Part shown: positions 18,117 to 31,745 of the stretch, in pieces | Layout: every line of letters starts with the position of its first letter | How positions within the stretch are numbered: position 1 is the first letter of the stretch | Assembly: GCA_036172665.1 (NCBI GenBank) | Contig: CM069880.1 | Span: 6,140,501 to 6,204,500, forward strand | Direction of reading: 5' to 3' | Origin: Prosopocoilus inquinatus | Lineage: Eukaryota > Arthropoda > Insecta > Coleoptera > Lucanidae | DNA: 64,000 nucleotides | Program-made: the position numbers and the translations under genes | Notes under the pieces: model-generated | What the model saw: only the letters and a program-made list of their open reading frames with translations | The model's database searches: none | What the model was told of the DNA's origin: nothing

Positions 18117-21110
18117 TGATCTAGAGATTTTTTAACGTAAGTTAGTTTCAACTTATTTTTTTAATATTCCGTTAAAATTTAATTTTTTTCAACTTTTAGA
18201 ATATTCTAAAAATTTCAGGTACTAAATCTTAATTTCAATATTTAATATTTTTAGGTCGGAAACTACCAAAATTTATAATTTGAAAAAATAAGAAAGATTA
18301 AGTATTGCTTCACTATTTACCGAAAAGTATTATTTTTGCATATTTTTTCCGTTTCTGATGCAAGGTGCCTTTTATAATTATTATAAATAATTAATATATA
18401 TTTAAATATCTCTCTATTCCCGTTAATGAATTAGTTTCGCAATGACCTTGTAAATGTTACTTTGCAGAAGATATTTCTTTATATGGCTTAGTCCTACTGA
18501 CTTTGAACAGAATTTGAGGGCTTTTTTAATAATAGGATTTGAATTGAATTGTAAAAATGTAAAACTACTTTTTTTCAATAGCAAACGTTAAAGTTTGCTT
18601 TGTCCAACTCAAAACAGTCGATAAAACAGAATTTTAACCGCAAAAGTAAATAAAATAATAATTTTTAACAATTTAACAACAATCCACACTAATTACTGGG
18701 ATCATGATCACACAATTGTACCGTCTTGTTTAACAAATAACTACCTACTTATTGTTTTTTTGTTGTGTATTGTAATGTGGTTTGAAATTAAAGTCGTTTT
18801 ATGAAAATGCCTCTTAGTAATTTCATTTGAATAATTCATGGCCGTCTTATATTCTCCCTGATTAATTCACTGAACAGGTAAATTAAATATGGAAAAAAAC
18901 ATTTACGCACCTATAAAATATTTTTTACAGAATTTTTGTGAAATTCATTCATTCAAATGTCATTAACAGGGACAGATTAGAGTTTTTAGATGTCATTTAA
19001 ATGCATATTAGTTATGAATAAAAATATTTTTCTTAAAGTGTACCTTGCTTCGAAAACGTAAAAATTATGTAAAAATATATATTATTTTTGCTGAATAATA
19101 AAATATCTGAAGCAACAATTAATATTCTTCGTTATTTAGCAATTGCTCCGCGTCCCGTTACTCTTAATTTCCTTTTAACAAAACTGAAGATAAAAAGACC
19201 GGATTTAAACATGTTTATTTATCAGATTAACTATTATGTTTCGTTTCATTTTCGAATACATATTTCTCTGTCTGTAATAAATTTTAAATTTTCGCGGTAA
19301 AACTCAAGGTAAAGCGGTTGGTAAAACTACAAAAATTTTGAAAATCGTATTATTTTCAACGATAACACACGATAAATCTATTTCGCGTGATTTGGCTCCA
19401 CCTTGTAGCTCCGCCTTCTGTGTGTTACGTCCTGCACCCTTGCCCTGCGAGAGATGGTTAAGTAATTGTCAAACGGCCCCTTAAGTATAGAAATTGATAT
19501 GTCAACATATGACATAATGAAGAATGGTAAAGTACTATATATTTTTTAAGTTTTGACAAGTCTTAAATGTAAGTTATTTATTTGTATTTCAATTACAATT
19601 ACCACCAACACCACTGATCAGCTGACTGTTCCTTTACTCATCGCGTCACATCGATGAAACGATTAAATCAATTGGCTGAATAAAAAAATAACGCACTGTT
19701 AAACAGTTGTCGTTTTATATGTGATCGAACATGTTTTGAATTAGAATCAGAAATTTACAACAAATTTAAATTCATTCTTACCAAAACCAGATTTCCAAAA
19801 AAATTAATTTCCGTATTGAATGACATACTTTTTGTTATTTGGATAATAAGGCGAGGGATAAAATAATGCATCTTAATTACAAAGAATTTTATTTTGACAA
19901 AAAAATTGTATTAAACTCCATTATAATGATCACAATGAGGTACACTTAATACTATAAGGAGTACTATACAAAGAAAAAGGTACAAACAATATGTACAATA
20001 CTATTTAAATTGAAACAAAAAAAATTAATACTAAAGTAGCTTTTTTCAACACAAAAAACTTATTCTTAATTTGAGAATTACGATGATCGATTTTTGTAAA
20101 TTTATGATCGTTTAAGGAAATTTTTACAGTTGATAAGTTTTAGAGAGTGCAGGTTCTAAAAGAGCGACTTTTTGAAATCTGCTTCCAAAATATAATAATC
20201 TGTAAACAAACCTCATTTTTAAATAAATATAAAAGTAATAAATTGCATTAAGAATTTGAGAAATTAATCAACTTGCAAGCACAGGCGTACAGCAATAATA
20301 AATTAACACTCACACGATAACAACACATGCTACAAAAGAATACTAACACTGATTAGCAGCTAAATACTAAGTATGTACTTTAGAAATAATATTTATACAA
20401 AAAGATTTACTAGTACCTACTATTAAAATGCTACTGCACTTTTCACTTTTTAAAACGATCACTTTCACTAATGAAAAAGAAAATCTCAATTTTCAATTTT
20501 AATTTGACTCAACAACAAATAAATACTTCAATGAATTTTATTCTATTTTGTAGACTAGTTTCAAACAATACTTCTCCATTAACAGACAAGTATAAAGCAA
20601 TGATTAAGTGCTATAAAATCGACTGAAAAAATATTTATACGTTATGAGGCAAAATAACTGATTTTGATCTTATATCAAATTGTTTCATTTTGTTTTTTTT
20701 TAACTCATACTCATAATTTCACAATTACTAAAGTGATTTTCAAGAGCCACGCTGTTACAAAATCTTTATAAAAACAATTTTAAGAGCTAAAATAAAAATC
20801 AGATCAAATTGACGCTTTACATTTAAAACCTTTTTCATAAGAATACCGATGCGCCTTATAGGCATATATACAGAATGTGATCAAATTAGATTCACATATT
20901 AATACTACAAGTTACTCATCGTGTAAGAGAATTAATGCTATAACTATCAGCTTAGCTCAAAAAAAAATACCTACTATAAGAATGTTGGCTCTTTTGTTTG
21001 AGTCTTAGATTATATAAGAGAGAGGATATCTTACGCCGTATCTAACGCATGAGCGACCGCTGTTACCAGAAAATATCACATCAACGACACTTCGCATTGC
21101 ACAAACGCAT
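18117..21110. other. Non-coding AT-rich interval
   Basis: About 3 kb without an exon, RNA gene or repeat I can support. Open frames here are short and without recognisable motifs. Confidence 0.5.
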
Positions 21111-21340
21111 GAATTTCGGTGTTTTTGTTATAATACTGAATGAAACAGATACTGACAGTTTATAGAAACAATATTCAATGTCCAGCAAAGCCGGCCCGAG
21201 AAGAAAGAGCCCGGTAAACACGTTGTAGTCAAAGTGAATTTCGATGTTTTTGTTGCAATTGTGAATGAAACAGATACTAATAGTTTATATAAAAATGTGC
21301 AATGTGCAGCAAGGCCGGTCGGAGAAGAAAGAGCCCGTAA
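21111..21340 (+). repeat. Tandem duplication, 125-bp period, two units
   Basis: GAATTTCGGTGTTTTTGTT (21111) and GAATTTCGATGTTTTTGTT (21236) begin two diverged units, both running through GAATGAAACAGATACT and GAGAAGAAAGAGCCCG. Non-coding. Confidence 0.7.
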
Positions 21341-21830
21341 TAACATATCACAGGTAAAAAGTAGTGTCCTTGATATGCACCCTTTTAGTATCAGATGTAC
21401 CTCGCTTATGCCTTATCCTCTGTCTTACATAATCTAAGGTTTGAGTACTTCTGGTCAGTCGTGCGCATAAAAAAACGTCATAAAATAAAATTCCAGCAAA
21501 ATCAAGGTCAATTGCTTGATCGCATTTTCAAAACTTTATGTAAACACAATAAAAAAAAAATATATAAATAATACGCCGACCGATTAAAGGAGACAGTTTA
21601 AATTCACGTTTCTGTCGTGGCCCACATGTGCAATTAGATTAAAGCAAAAGCGAAGATTTTAACCCAGAGCTCTACAATTCAATGACGCTTTATTGCTTTA
21701 CAATGTTTTATGTTTTATGATGTAAAAAACCTCCGGGCTCTTGAGAAGTTTTAATTTCTTTCAGTTTTCACAAAAAAAAATCATATTTGCAGAATTCATT
21801 TTCTAAAATGATGTAGAACTTACAGTTTTA

Positions 21831-21934
21831 ATAAATAAAAGGGGGAAGTCATATAGTCCTTCTATTTTTACACCAAAAAAAGAAAGAGTGTATAAATAAA
21901 AGGACTATACCAATTTCCTCCCCCTTTTATTTAT
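21831..21934. repeat. Inverted repeat / MITE-like hairpin
   Basis: ATAAATAAAAGGGGG...ATATAGTCCTTCTATTTTTACAC pairs with GTGTATAAATAAAAGGACTATA...CCCCCTTTTATTTAT around a short A-rich loop. About 104 bp. Confidence 0.6.
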
Positions 21935-23018
21935 CAAGTAAAATCAATTCCACACTCTAAAGGATTTCCGTCAGAGAATTACAGTTTTAATATGTGAAAA
22001 TTATTTGATAACAGTCTGTATATACCGAATGTTCACAAAACCGTTGCCAAATTGCAGCATTATGCACAAGGAACCCAGTACATCAAAGAAAGTTTCAGTT
22101 ATAAGCAAATTGCTTAATTAAAATTATACAATTTATTGCAAGTCTGTTTAAATTGCAATGGATTTCCCGAACATATTTTATAGAAACGAAACTGTATTCA
22201 ATTTTTAATGCGGCGAGCAGAGGCAGTATTTTCTCAGAAAGAAGGGGTATTGAGAATTTATTATAACATAATGAAAAATTCATTTTCTTGTGGGTAGTGA
22301 GATGTGCCGTAATTAAGAGTTTAGCTATCTAGCTTCATTGCTTCAGAGTTTCATATGAGGATGACGGACGGCGTTTAAAAAAGTTTATGAAACGATGTTG
22401 GAGTGTTTGACTAGGATCGAGGAGCGGCTAGAGGATAGATAGACGATAGAAAGGCTCCAAGACGACGGTAACCAAAGTTTGCCGATATTTAAAAATAGTT
22501 TGTTATCCAAGCTTTTGTTGGCGAATCTAACTAAGCGATACGACCTCTAGCGGAAATATTTGAACTACCTAATAGTGAGGCAGTAATATACAATTAATTT
22601 TTAAGAATATTATAATTATTAAAATTGACGGAATCATCACAGAATCTTTCAAAATAAGAACTTAACCTTTCCCGCTGCAAATAACATATAAGCACAACGG
22701 TCGAAGTAAACAAAAAAAAAATATTTGTTCAGAAAGAAAATGAACCAAGTAATAAAAAAATCGTTCATAAAAGAAAATTTCTTTGCAAAGAAAAATAAAC
22801 TTAAAGCTGCTAAAAAAAGTCAATATCAGAAAAAATTCAAGCAGTATCTGAAAATTTACTGACGTGTCTTGTCGATATGTAAATTAGAAAAAGGTCAATA
22901 GCAATACCAGAAAATTTATATTAATAAATAATTCGGAAATAACTTTATACCTCGTAAATATTAGGTCTTATCGATTTTAGTTTAACTCAAAATTTCATGT
23001 ATTGCTCTTAAGTAAAGT
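21935..23018. other. Non-coding interval
   Basis: No gene or repeat supported. Confidence 0.45.
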
Positions 23019-23130
23019 TACTATAACGCTCAACTTAAATGATACTCCTGCATGCGAACCACACCCTTAACTTTCAGCGTAAGGGTTACGAAACTGTCAA
23101 ATGGTATCATTTAAGTTGAGCGTTGTAGTA
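23019..23130. mobile_element. Palindromic MITE G, copy 1
   Basis: 112 bp with inverted ends TACTATAACGCTCAACTTAA and the complement of TTAAGTTGAGCGTTGTAGTA. A second copy of the same family lies at 33238-33342, sharing CGAACCA and CAGCGTAAGGG in the centre. Confidence 0.7.
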
Positions 23131-25249
23131 TATATTCCAACATTTTTAACAAAGTAAATAGTTAAACGTAAGTATACATTTGTATATGCATTTTCTTTAT
23201 ATTATTTTTAAAGATAACAGAGCAGAACACAAAAACACATTTTCTTTCTTGAGCAGTAATTTTTCTTTTTTTCAGTTATCGACTATTTATAAAACAATAC
23301 ATGGATACGTATTATTATTATTTCACATTAGCAAATTGTCTTTTAGAGTTTATTTAGTAACCCTATGAAATTTATTTGTTATTACAAAATTGTACAGTGT
23401 AAATTATTTTAAAATAAAAATACGTTTATTTTTGTATTCTTAAAATGACTAAATTTAGTCTTGAAAGTTCTTTCTGTTATGAAAACGTCTCTAAGACATC
23501 ATATATCTATATTGTCACTTAGTCGTAATAAATTAAATATGTAGATATATTAAAATGTTTGAAAATAAATTTTTATAGTGTCGCTTTTAAAAAATCAAGC
23601 AATGCTTTATCTGTATGTAATAAACAATACAAAATCTTAAATTATTATCGTGTACAATCGGCCAAGGAGTCATCCTGTCTCTAGCCGCTCCTATAGGATT
23701 GTAATACGACCTGTATATGTTCATTGAAACTATTTTGAATATTGGGTCCCTTGAATATGTTGTAGAAAGTTGGACGTATTTTTTGTCAACATCTTGTATA
23801 ATTATCACAAATCTCTATAATGATATTGTAAACTTTAATTTTTAGAAAAGTATGAGTTTAAGTAAAATATTAAAAATAAAATAAAATTCGGCTACTTGCA
23901 AAACCGCGGCTGGTTCAATGATTACAACTACAAAAGATTAACTACTACTACTATTACTAATTTGTCAAGAAAACTGGAGTATCATTCCTTAATTTTCTCA
24001 GTACTACACGGTATACGTAAAATACGATTTACTAAATTATCTATTTTAAAAAATAGCTGGTGGCGATAGAAAACTAAAATGCATAAAACGGAAGTTTATA
24101 GAAAGCAGGAGAAATTCTTCGCGACATGAAACCGTGGTGCACATCGACGCGCACAAATATAAATTTAATATTTCTAAACAGCATATGACAGAGTAAAACT
24201 ACGGAGATATAATGTTATTAATTGTACATATGCAAAAGTAATGACTAAAATATATTGTGAATCGTTAGCACTACGTTTTCAAGATTATTTTCCATTAACA
24301 AACAACGCATAACAATACATATATTGGGTCTCTCATAACCACTCTAAGAAATAATTGAAGAGCGTCCTACCGAATTCCACTGAATGCGATTCAGCAACGT
24401 GTATTTATAACCTTGCAGAACAAATTTTTGGTGCAACCAAAAATTATAATTTCCTCTGTAGGCTGTTATGAGATATCCAGCATATTTACTTATATTATTT
24501 GAGAATTCAGTAATGATTACAGACAATCAAATAGTTCCCCTGGAAATTATTATTATTAATACTGTTAGTGAATATTTGTGCTTTACCACATATGATCTAA
24601 ACTGAGCTAAGATTCCGTTTAATGACTATCCTGAATTAGTAGTACTGATGAGTAGGGAATCTAACTTTAGCGGTGGTTTAGTCAAGTCTCGAGTTATATA
24701 CTCTCAGCTTACGCTAAAATCTAACTTCGTACTGATGATTGACATTATACGTAAAAAAAGTGTTCATTATAATATTGAGCGTAAAATTTTTTTAATCATC
24801 TGGTTTTCGTTTCATAAAGTATAAAATGAAAAAATTTAGAGTCTTTACTTTTGCATATCATTTCGATTTATTGTTACTTTTTCTCTTTTCTTTGAATAAC
24901 GTTTTTTTTTGTATATACCTATGAGGCACTTTCGTAATTACAATTCTATAATGTGCTGTACCAGTTTCCATAATAATAAAAAAAAAGAAACAACAAAAAA
25001 TAACATAACAATAACATGCTTTCTTCAGCTTAAAATATAACAGTCACATATTACCTATAAGTAATCAGGAACTAAAAATACAACACGTATATACATTTAA
25101 ATTGTACCGTTTTGTAGGAAAATCCACAAATATATAAAAACACAGTGTGGGACTATTACGCTTATAGTAATATAAATATTCATCACTGGTGAGTTAAAAT
25201 ATTCCAATACTTATCTGCATATAAAATAAGTTGTCTTTTCAATTAGTGA
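23131..25249. other. Non-coding interval 3' of the LRIG gene
   Basis: AT-rich; likely includes the 3' untranslated region of the minus-strand gene ending at 25250. I cannot place its polyadenylation site with certainty. Confidence 0.4.
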
Positions 25250-28200
25250 TTATCCGTTTGCATCAATCGTACTATCACTAATAACTTCTGGTTCCGCAGC
25301 ATTAGACAATCGGTCATGATTTGTCGACCTGGGATAAGGATTATCCGTATGCAACAGGGGTGTATGTGAATTATTTCCATCAGAAACTAAGTAAACTAAA
25401 CTTGCCTGTCGCATTGTGCTTTCCTTGTCTCCGCAATTTGAACCTACAAACGAAAATTATTAATGACTGTCATCTTTTATAACTATATGTCCATCCCATA
25501 CCATTAATAATAAATGTAATTTCATCACTGGGTAATAAATCATCATTACTTCGCTTTGCCGAATCTCCAGTGCCACTGTCTTTACATGAAGAATGTTCTG
25601 AAGTGTTATCTCCAAAGTGATTCATCGTTCGATCAGTGTAGTCTATTATAGTGGCTTCTGGCTGAATGATGTTTGCATTGGCTAAACCCACAGGTCTACG
25701 TGTTTGGTAAATAATAACAACCCAGAACACAGAGGTAGCAACTGCACAGCAAACCACTGTTATTATTATTATACCCATTGTATCACTTCCCATTGTAACA
25801 ACTAGGAATTAATAATAAAAAATAATGTTGCTTTTTTTCAATTATAAATACATTCGTATGTCGTTCATGGGTTACAATAGTATTACAATTCAAAAAAAAC
25901 GGATAATTGAATTAAGAAAGATTTACGTTATGTCAAAATGCACTGTACTTGGGTTCTGATGACAATACAGATACGACTTTAAATTTAATAAAAACTTAGC
26001 GGTTTACTTTCTAACAACTGTGTACTTAAACGGCGCACTCTTGACCTCCGAAAATTATTATAAAATATGTAATAATATAGTCTTATTAAAATATTTTAAT
26101 AATAATCTGCCAGAAAATAAGGCGGTAAATAAGAAATAGTTGGTAGTTTTGAATTAATTTGACAGATAGAAATCAAATTTTGTTATTTACTCTGTATTCT
26201 TTTCATAGCTTACCGTGATTTAAAGAAAAAAAATTTGATTACATTTTTTTAATACTTTTCTGGAAAATTATATAATTATTGCAAATGCTATATCAATGAA
26301 AAGTAAGTACAAGAAAGGGCGCAAGTTTAAATATGTCGTGGCGTACTTTACGCCTCATAAGAAAAAAATAAAGTCCATATACGTCACTCAGAAATTATAG
26401 AAATTAAACGATTTCTATAAAAATGTTTTCTATTCAAATAAAAAAGTTAAAAGTTAAATTGTCAAATTTTAAATTTTTTCGTATAATTCCGAAAGTATGG
26501 GAAATTCTTGAAATTTTATGGGATAGGAAATTTTATGGGTTAGTTTAGTTACCATATTGATTTTCTATAATTCATCCCATTTAACCGAATCTGCATCTCT
26601 TATAACAACGAAGATCCCCATGCTGGGGATATGGCATATGATAAAATATATCACAAACACAGTTTGTGTATGTTTTTGCTTTAACTCTGTAGCCCAAGAA
26701 TGACATTCCATTAATTTACAATCGCAAATAGTACTTTTTAATGAAACACCTCACAGAGAAAAGTAATAAAGTTTGCAGTATGAACCACTGTCGCAAACTT
26801 AGCTGCTTTTCCCTTTAAGTGAGGAAAATGCTCACCTGGCTTTACAGACAATTTACTAAAACCAGTAACTTCTCCAAGACTGTTATTTAATTTGCAAATG
26901 TAAGTTCCAGCATCGTTTATATTTGTATCAACAATAATCATTAACTGATCTTCTGCAGTGAAAAAGTGCCTCTCTGTAGCATGGATAGGGCTCCCATCTT
27001 TCAGCCACTGAATTGTTGGTTTGGGGGCGCCACTAGCCATGCACTGTAGAACAGCAGATTCACCAGAACTAACTTCCTTGTCACCCATAGGTTTAACAAA
27101 TGATGGCTTTTCTGTAGTAAGAAAACGTAAACTGATTTTTAGAATTGTAAAAGGTTATACCAAATCCAAAACATTTGGCAAATTGTATTTACTAACATCA
27201 TTAATGCACATGAGCATTTAACTTCAAACTCGTTAGTTTTTTTTTTATAAAAGTAGACAAATTGTTCAGCTTACATCTCAAAAACTGCGCCTTTACAGAT
27301 ATCAAAAATTTATACAATTCAAAAATTATAGAATTTTTTTAGAAATCGCAGAACATTGAAAAACATCAATTTTGTATCAAAAATCGAGTTCCAGACAGTT
27401 TTTGTGTAACTAATTTAAAAATAGGCCCATCCTGCATTTACTGAAGACACAACAAAAAAGCGTACCTTCGATTGTTAATGTAGCATTGGCAACAATTGTT
27501 CCAGCTATATTATGCGCTGTGCAACTGTAAACCCCCATATCAGAAGGTTTTGCATTGATAATGAAAAAAACGTCATCGGTCGGCATTACGTGCATTCGTC
27601 TTTCCCTAGCAGCTGGAAAATCATTTCCACCGTCCTTCTGCCAAGCAATTTCAGGTTGAGGTTCACCACCAGCAGCACACTCTAATCTCGCTGTTGTTCC
27701 TGCACGTACTGTAATATTTGTTGGCATTTTCTTGAACATTGGATAGACTAAAGTAAAAAAGAAGATTTATTAGTTGCCTTCGAGTATATATAAGATAAAA
27801 AGTATTTACTTAGAACTAAAATGCTAGCTTTTAGTGAATAAGTTGTCCCGAAACTATTCGACACGACACACTGATATTTTCCAGCATCAGAATGTTGTAT
27901 TCTGAATATATTTAGTTGGGATTCGACTTCGGTGTTTTTTCCATCATGTGTGGTCGATTTTATACTGAATAGCTGACCATTTGTTAACTCCACGTTATCT
28001 TTTTTCCATAAAAAAAACATAGGAGAAGCAGAACTTGAAATTGCAGTACAACTTAAACTTATATTTCCTCCTTTTAGAGCCATTATTTCAGGTGCGGGTT
28101 CTTGTATTAACCTAGGCTTTGGAGAATCATCTGCAAACAATTGTTACAACTGTCTATTCAAAATCAATAAATTAACAAAAAATATTACCACATGTAAGAT

Positions 28201-30341
28201 TATTGGCTGGTATGTTCAGTAAGGGTAAATTGCGCAGCCATGTAGGATATGCACATATCATGCTGACTCTAAATAGTTTATTGCTTAAGTAATCGTACAA
28301 CCATCGTAAATTGCAGTCACATAACAATGCAGTTGTATTTAGTTTTAAATTCTAGAAATACATCGTATTAAAATGATCATCAGGACATGAAACATATATT
28401 TACCATGAGAAGAGGCATTTCATCAAATGCATGTTTCTGGACAGTGGTAATGTTGTTTGAAGATAAATCAAGATGTTTAATGGTGCTCAAGCCGTCAAAT
28501 GCGTTTGCATTAATAGATTTAATGTTATTTGAATTTAAGGAAAATGTTTGCAGATTTATCAGATTTTTAAATACACCATTACCATCTTCTATTGTCCATG
28601 ATACTTTATTGTTACTTAAGTTCCTATTGGAAAGAAGAAGAAATGAAGTTATAGGAAATTTAATTAACCTTAACAAGATAACAACCTTGTTATTACTATG
28701 CTGACGGATAAATGAGCAATCTAGATCAATTTTAACACTATTCAAGTGCATTAATGTACCTTTCAATGAAATAAAATTCATGGTCAATTGTATTGTCTTA
28801 ACACAATCGGTTAATAACACAAGAGCTACGTTTTTCTTGATATGGTCCGCTGCTAAATGTAGCAAATACTTACAAAATTTGTAAATTTGAGATATGAACA
28901 AAAGCATCATCTTCGATGATTGAAATATTATTGCTATTCAGTATTAGTTTCTGTAAGTAACTTAAATGCTTAAAAGTGTCCTTTCTAATAGCTTCTAGAT
29001 GATTAAACGACAAATCACTAAAAATATTAACATCAAAAATAATAAGCGATGTAAATATAATGAACTTACAGAACCATTAGGCCGGTACAGAACTCCCAAG
29101 CATCAGGTTCAATTTGGTGTATTAAATTGTTGGAAATCGATAAATCCTTCAGTTTTACCAATTCATAAAGCCATCCTTTAGATATCACTTGTATCAAATT
29201 ATAATCTAATTCTCTACAAAAAAAAAAAAAAACTAAATTTAATTTAATACTAAACAATATTAGTCGCAAATAACTCACAGTCTCTGAATTTTCTTTAAAC
29301 CAAAGAAAGCTCCATCTCGAAGTTGTCGAATGCGATTTCGTTTCAGTTTTAGTATTGTCAATTGCTCCAGTGATTTAAAACTTAAAGGTTCGATATCTTG
29401 TAATTGATTTCTATTCAGTTCCCTGGAATGTTTTTTTTTCTTTTAATTTGAACACAAGGTATACAATGTAATACAATGACTCACAAAGTTTTCAGTTTTT
29501 TTTTATTGTTGAAAGTATCTTTAGTTATGCGAGATATTTTGTTCTTATTTAATTTCAGTTCTGTTAAGTTCATTAGATTGTTCCAAGTATAACCTTCCAA
29601 TAATTTAATGTTATTATTATTTAAATTCCTGAAAATAAGAAAAGGTATTTAGTTCGATATTTTTGTGTACTGCTAGTAGTAAAATTACTTTTTTTACCCT
29701 TTTTTCCATATATTATTACTGAATAATAGTAAAATAACATTAAATTTTAATTATTTTTGTATGGACACTTGTAAAAGTTGAGTAGCAAGTTCGCTGTGCG
29801 AAACATCGACTTACTATTCATTCACTTTTCATTGGATAATGTAATGCCTCAATTATTAAATTTTAATGCAAAAATGATGTAATTTTACTACCACTTTTAG
29901 AAGAGTATACAGCGTGCAAAGTTTAAATCGCACGTGTAGCGATGTAAAGTCCAAATTTACTGTTATGTCAAATCAACAGATGAGATGGATAAAGAAAAGT
30001 TAAATGCACAGACAACAGCATCTTCAGTAAATGAGAATATATCATGTTGAAAAGCTTTACAGGATAAAATAGTAATATCAGATAAACGTTATCAATTAGA
30101 CGATTAAAGAAACAAACAGGTGCAAAAAGCATGTAAACAAATATACTTACAGACGCTCTGTCCACTTCGGTATGTTATTCGTTAAATTCACCAAATTTAA
30201 CTGATTACAAAATACGTAATCTCCCAAACAGGAACAATGTTTTGGACAGTCTACGAGGCAATTCACAACACCACTCAAATAATAAAAAACTACCATCAAA
30301 TAAGAAACATCCACCATTTTGAAAAAAAAAACCGAATTCAA
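25250..30341 (-). CDS. lbk: LRIG/lambik-family LRR-Ig transmembrane protein (12 exons)
   Basis: Cell-surface protein of the LRIG family, known to modulate growth-factor receptor signalling. Exons, 5' to 3' on the minus strand: 30341-30151, 29628-29485, 29422-29279, 29213-29070, 29017-28874, 28623-28404, 28351-28189, 28130-27810, 27747-27466, 27111-26836, 25801-25502, 25443-25250. All introns are GT/AG with matching phases; the join is 2523 nt, 840 residues plus stop. Layout: signal peptide and LRRNT (CPKHCSC); about 12 LRRs, four exons of exactly 144 nt holding two each; LRRCT ([10 protein letters not shown]); three Ig domains (about residues 384-490, 491-584, 585-676); one membrane helix (about 685-704); a 134-residue tail with [15 protein letters not shown]. 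Blocks KGWLYEL, PDAWEFC and SWTIED identify LRIG. Vertebrate LRIGs have about 15 LRRs, so the N-terminal part is shorter. Start could be 30341 or Met9 at 30317. Confidence 0.95.
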
Positions 30342-30904
30342 CTATCCATAGCAATTCGGAAATGATGCGAGTTGAGAATATTTTAAAACCATTTTAAAGG
30401 CTAATGATTCTTTTATGCGTCAAATAAATAAAAGCAAATACTGCATCACTTGTATCGCACTAATTCACGATTATTTATTAAAATTCATAACATACTGCCT
30501 TACTATGCTAACTATGCCATTATTTACCAACGAAAACTACACGTGAAGTGACATCTATCATTGTGTGAACATATAAGACGATAACAAAATCTAACCATTG
30601 CCTAATAGGTGGCGCCGCAATGACACCAGAATTCAAAAAAATATTGCAATGTGCATAGAAAATTAACATTAATTTAAAATTATAAAAAGTTATATTCTAA
30701 AAGTCGGTAATAAAATAATTTTCATCGATATTATAAAAAATAAATCATTTTTATTATTTACGGATAATATATGAAGTCTTATGGTGGGAAAGAGAATCTA
30801 TGAACCTGTTTCTTTAAAATTCCCTAACTGGTGAACTGGTGGAAAGTTTTTGGAATATCTAGATAATATGTATATGAAAAGAAAAGTAATGACTATCTAC
30901 AAAA
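30342..30904. other. Upstream region of the LRIG gene
   Basis: Probably holds the 5' untranslated region and promoter of the minus-strand gene. No clear TATA box could be assigned. No other gene seen. Confidence 0.35.
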
Positions 30905-31745
30905 AATGACTGAATGAGAATTACCAACCTGCCGCTATAATATCTGTTTTCAAAAATTTTTGAGTATATTATGTTAGATAGAGTATTATTATATCTAAAC
31001 AAATACAATATTTTGTCTGAAATGTTTTTTGTTCCAAGAAATCAACTTTAACTGCGATTTACTCTTTTTGTAGCGAGATAATCGTTAATATGGAAGCAGG
31101 CGGACACCAAGTTGGTATCTTTTGTGACCTTAGCCGGGCGTTCGACTGTGTTAATCATGAAATGTCAATAAAAAAATTAAACGACATCTGTATAAGAAGT
31201 GTGGTGTCGGATTGGTTTCAGTCATATTCGTCTGAAAGAAAACAGTTTGTTGAAGTTAATTACTGTCAGAATAATGGAGCTAGAGAAACATTCAGATCAA
31301 CATTGAGGTCACTTAATATGGGGGTACCGCAGGGATCCGTTCTCGGACCAATTTTGTTTATCCTATCTATTAATGATCTTCCTAGTTCCCTCCCGAAATG
31401 TAATTTGACTTTATATGCTGATGACACCTCAGCTCTTATAACCGGTGACCAACTAGAAGTTAAATCTAATACTCTGTTAGATGTACCTGTATTTACATTT
31501 TTGAAGTTTCATGCTTTATTTACATAAATAAAACTAACTTTACAAAAAATAATCTAATTCATGGCTGTGAAACCAGAAATAATAACAATTTTCACCTAGT
31601 CAAACCTCGTACTGATATTTAAAAAAAATCAGTTAACTTTTCAGGTGTACAAATATATAATAAGTTACCACAACATATTAAAGACTGTTAAACTTTGAAA
31701 ATATTTAATTAAATTTTAATTAGCTTTAACTCATTATTTTTATTA
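30905..31745 (+). pseudogene. Decayed non-LTR retrotransposon (RT core and 3' end)
   Basis: Starts in the RT domain (ENYQPAAIISVFKNF, with stops near 30960-31000), then an open stretch 31090-31527 with [30 protein letters not shown] and the YADD active site. After about 31480 the thumb is deleted and the sequence jumps to the C-terminal tail (HLVKPRTDI and VQIYNKLPQHIKDC in broken frames, 31580-31690). A non-functional relic, different in sequence from the copy at 7.65 kb. Confidence 0.85.

Noticed and set aside
19088..19300. 70-codon frame in an AT-rich interval
   Set aside because: Within chance length, no motif, no supporting repeat or splice pattern.
29683..29900. Possible inverted repeat in intron 1 of the LRIG gene
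   Set aside because: Only about 17 bp at each side match (GTAGTAAAATTAC against GTAATTTTACTAC); too short to call as an element, and no LRR coding sequence is present.
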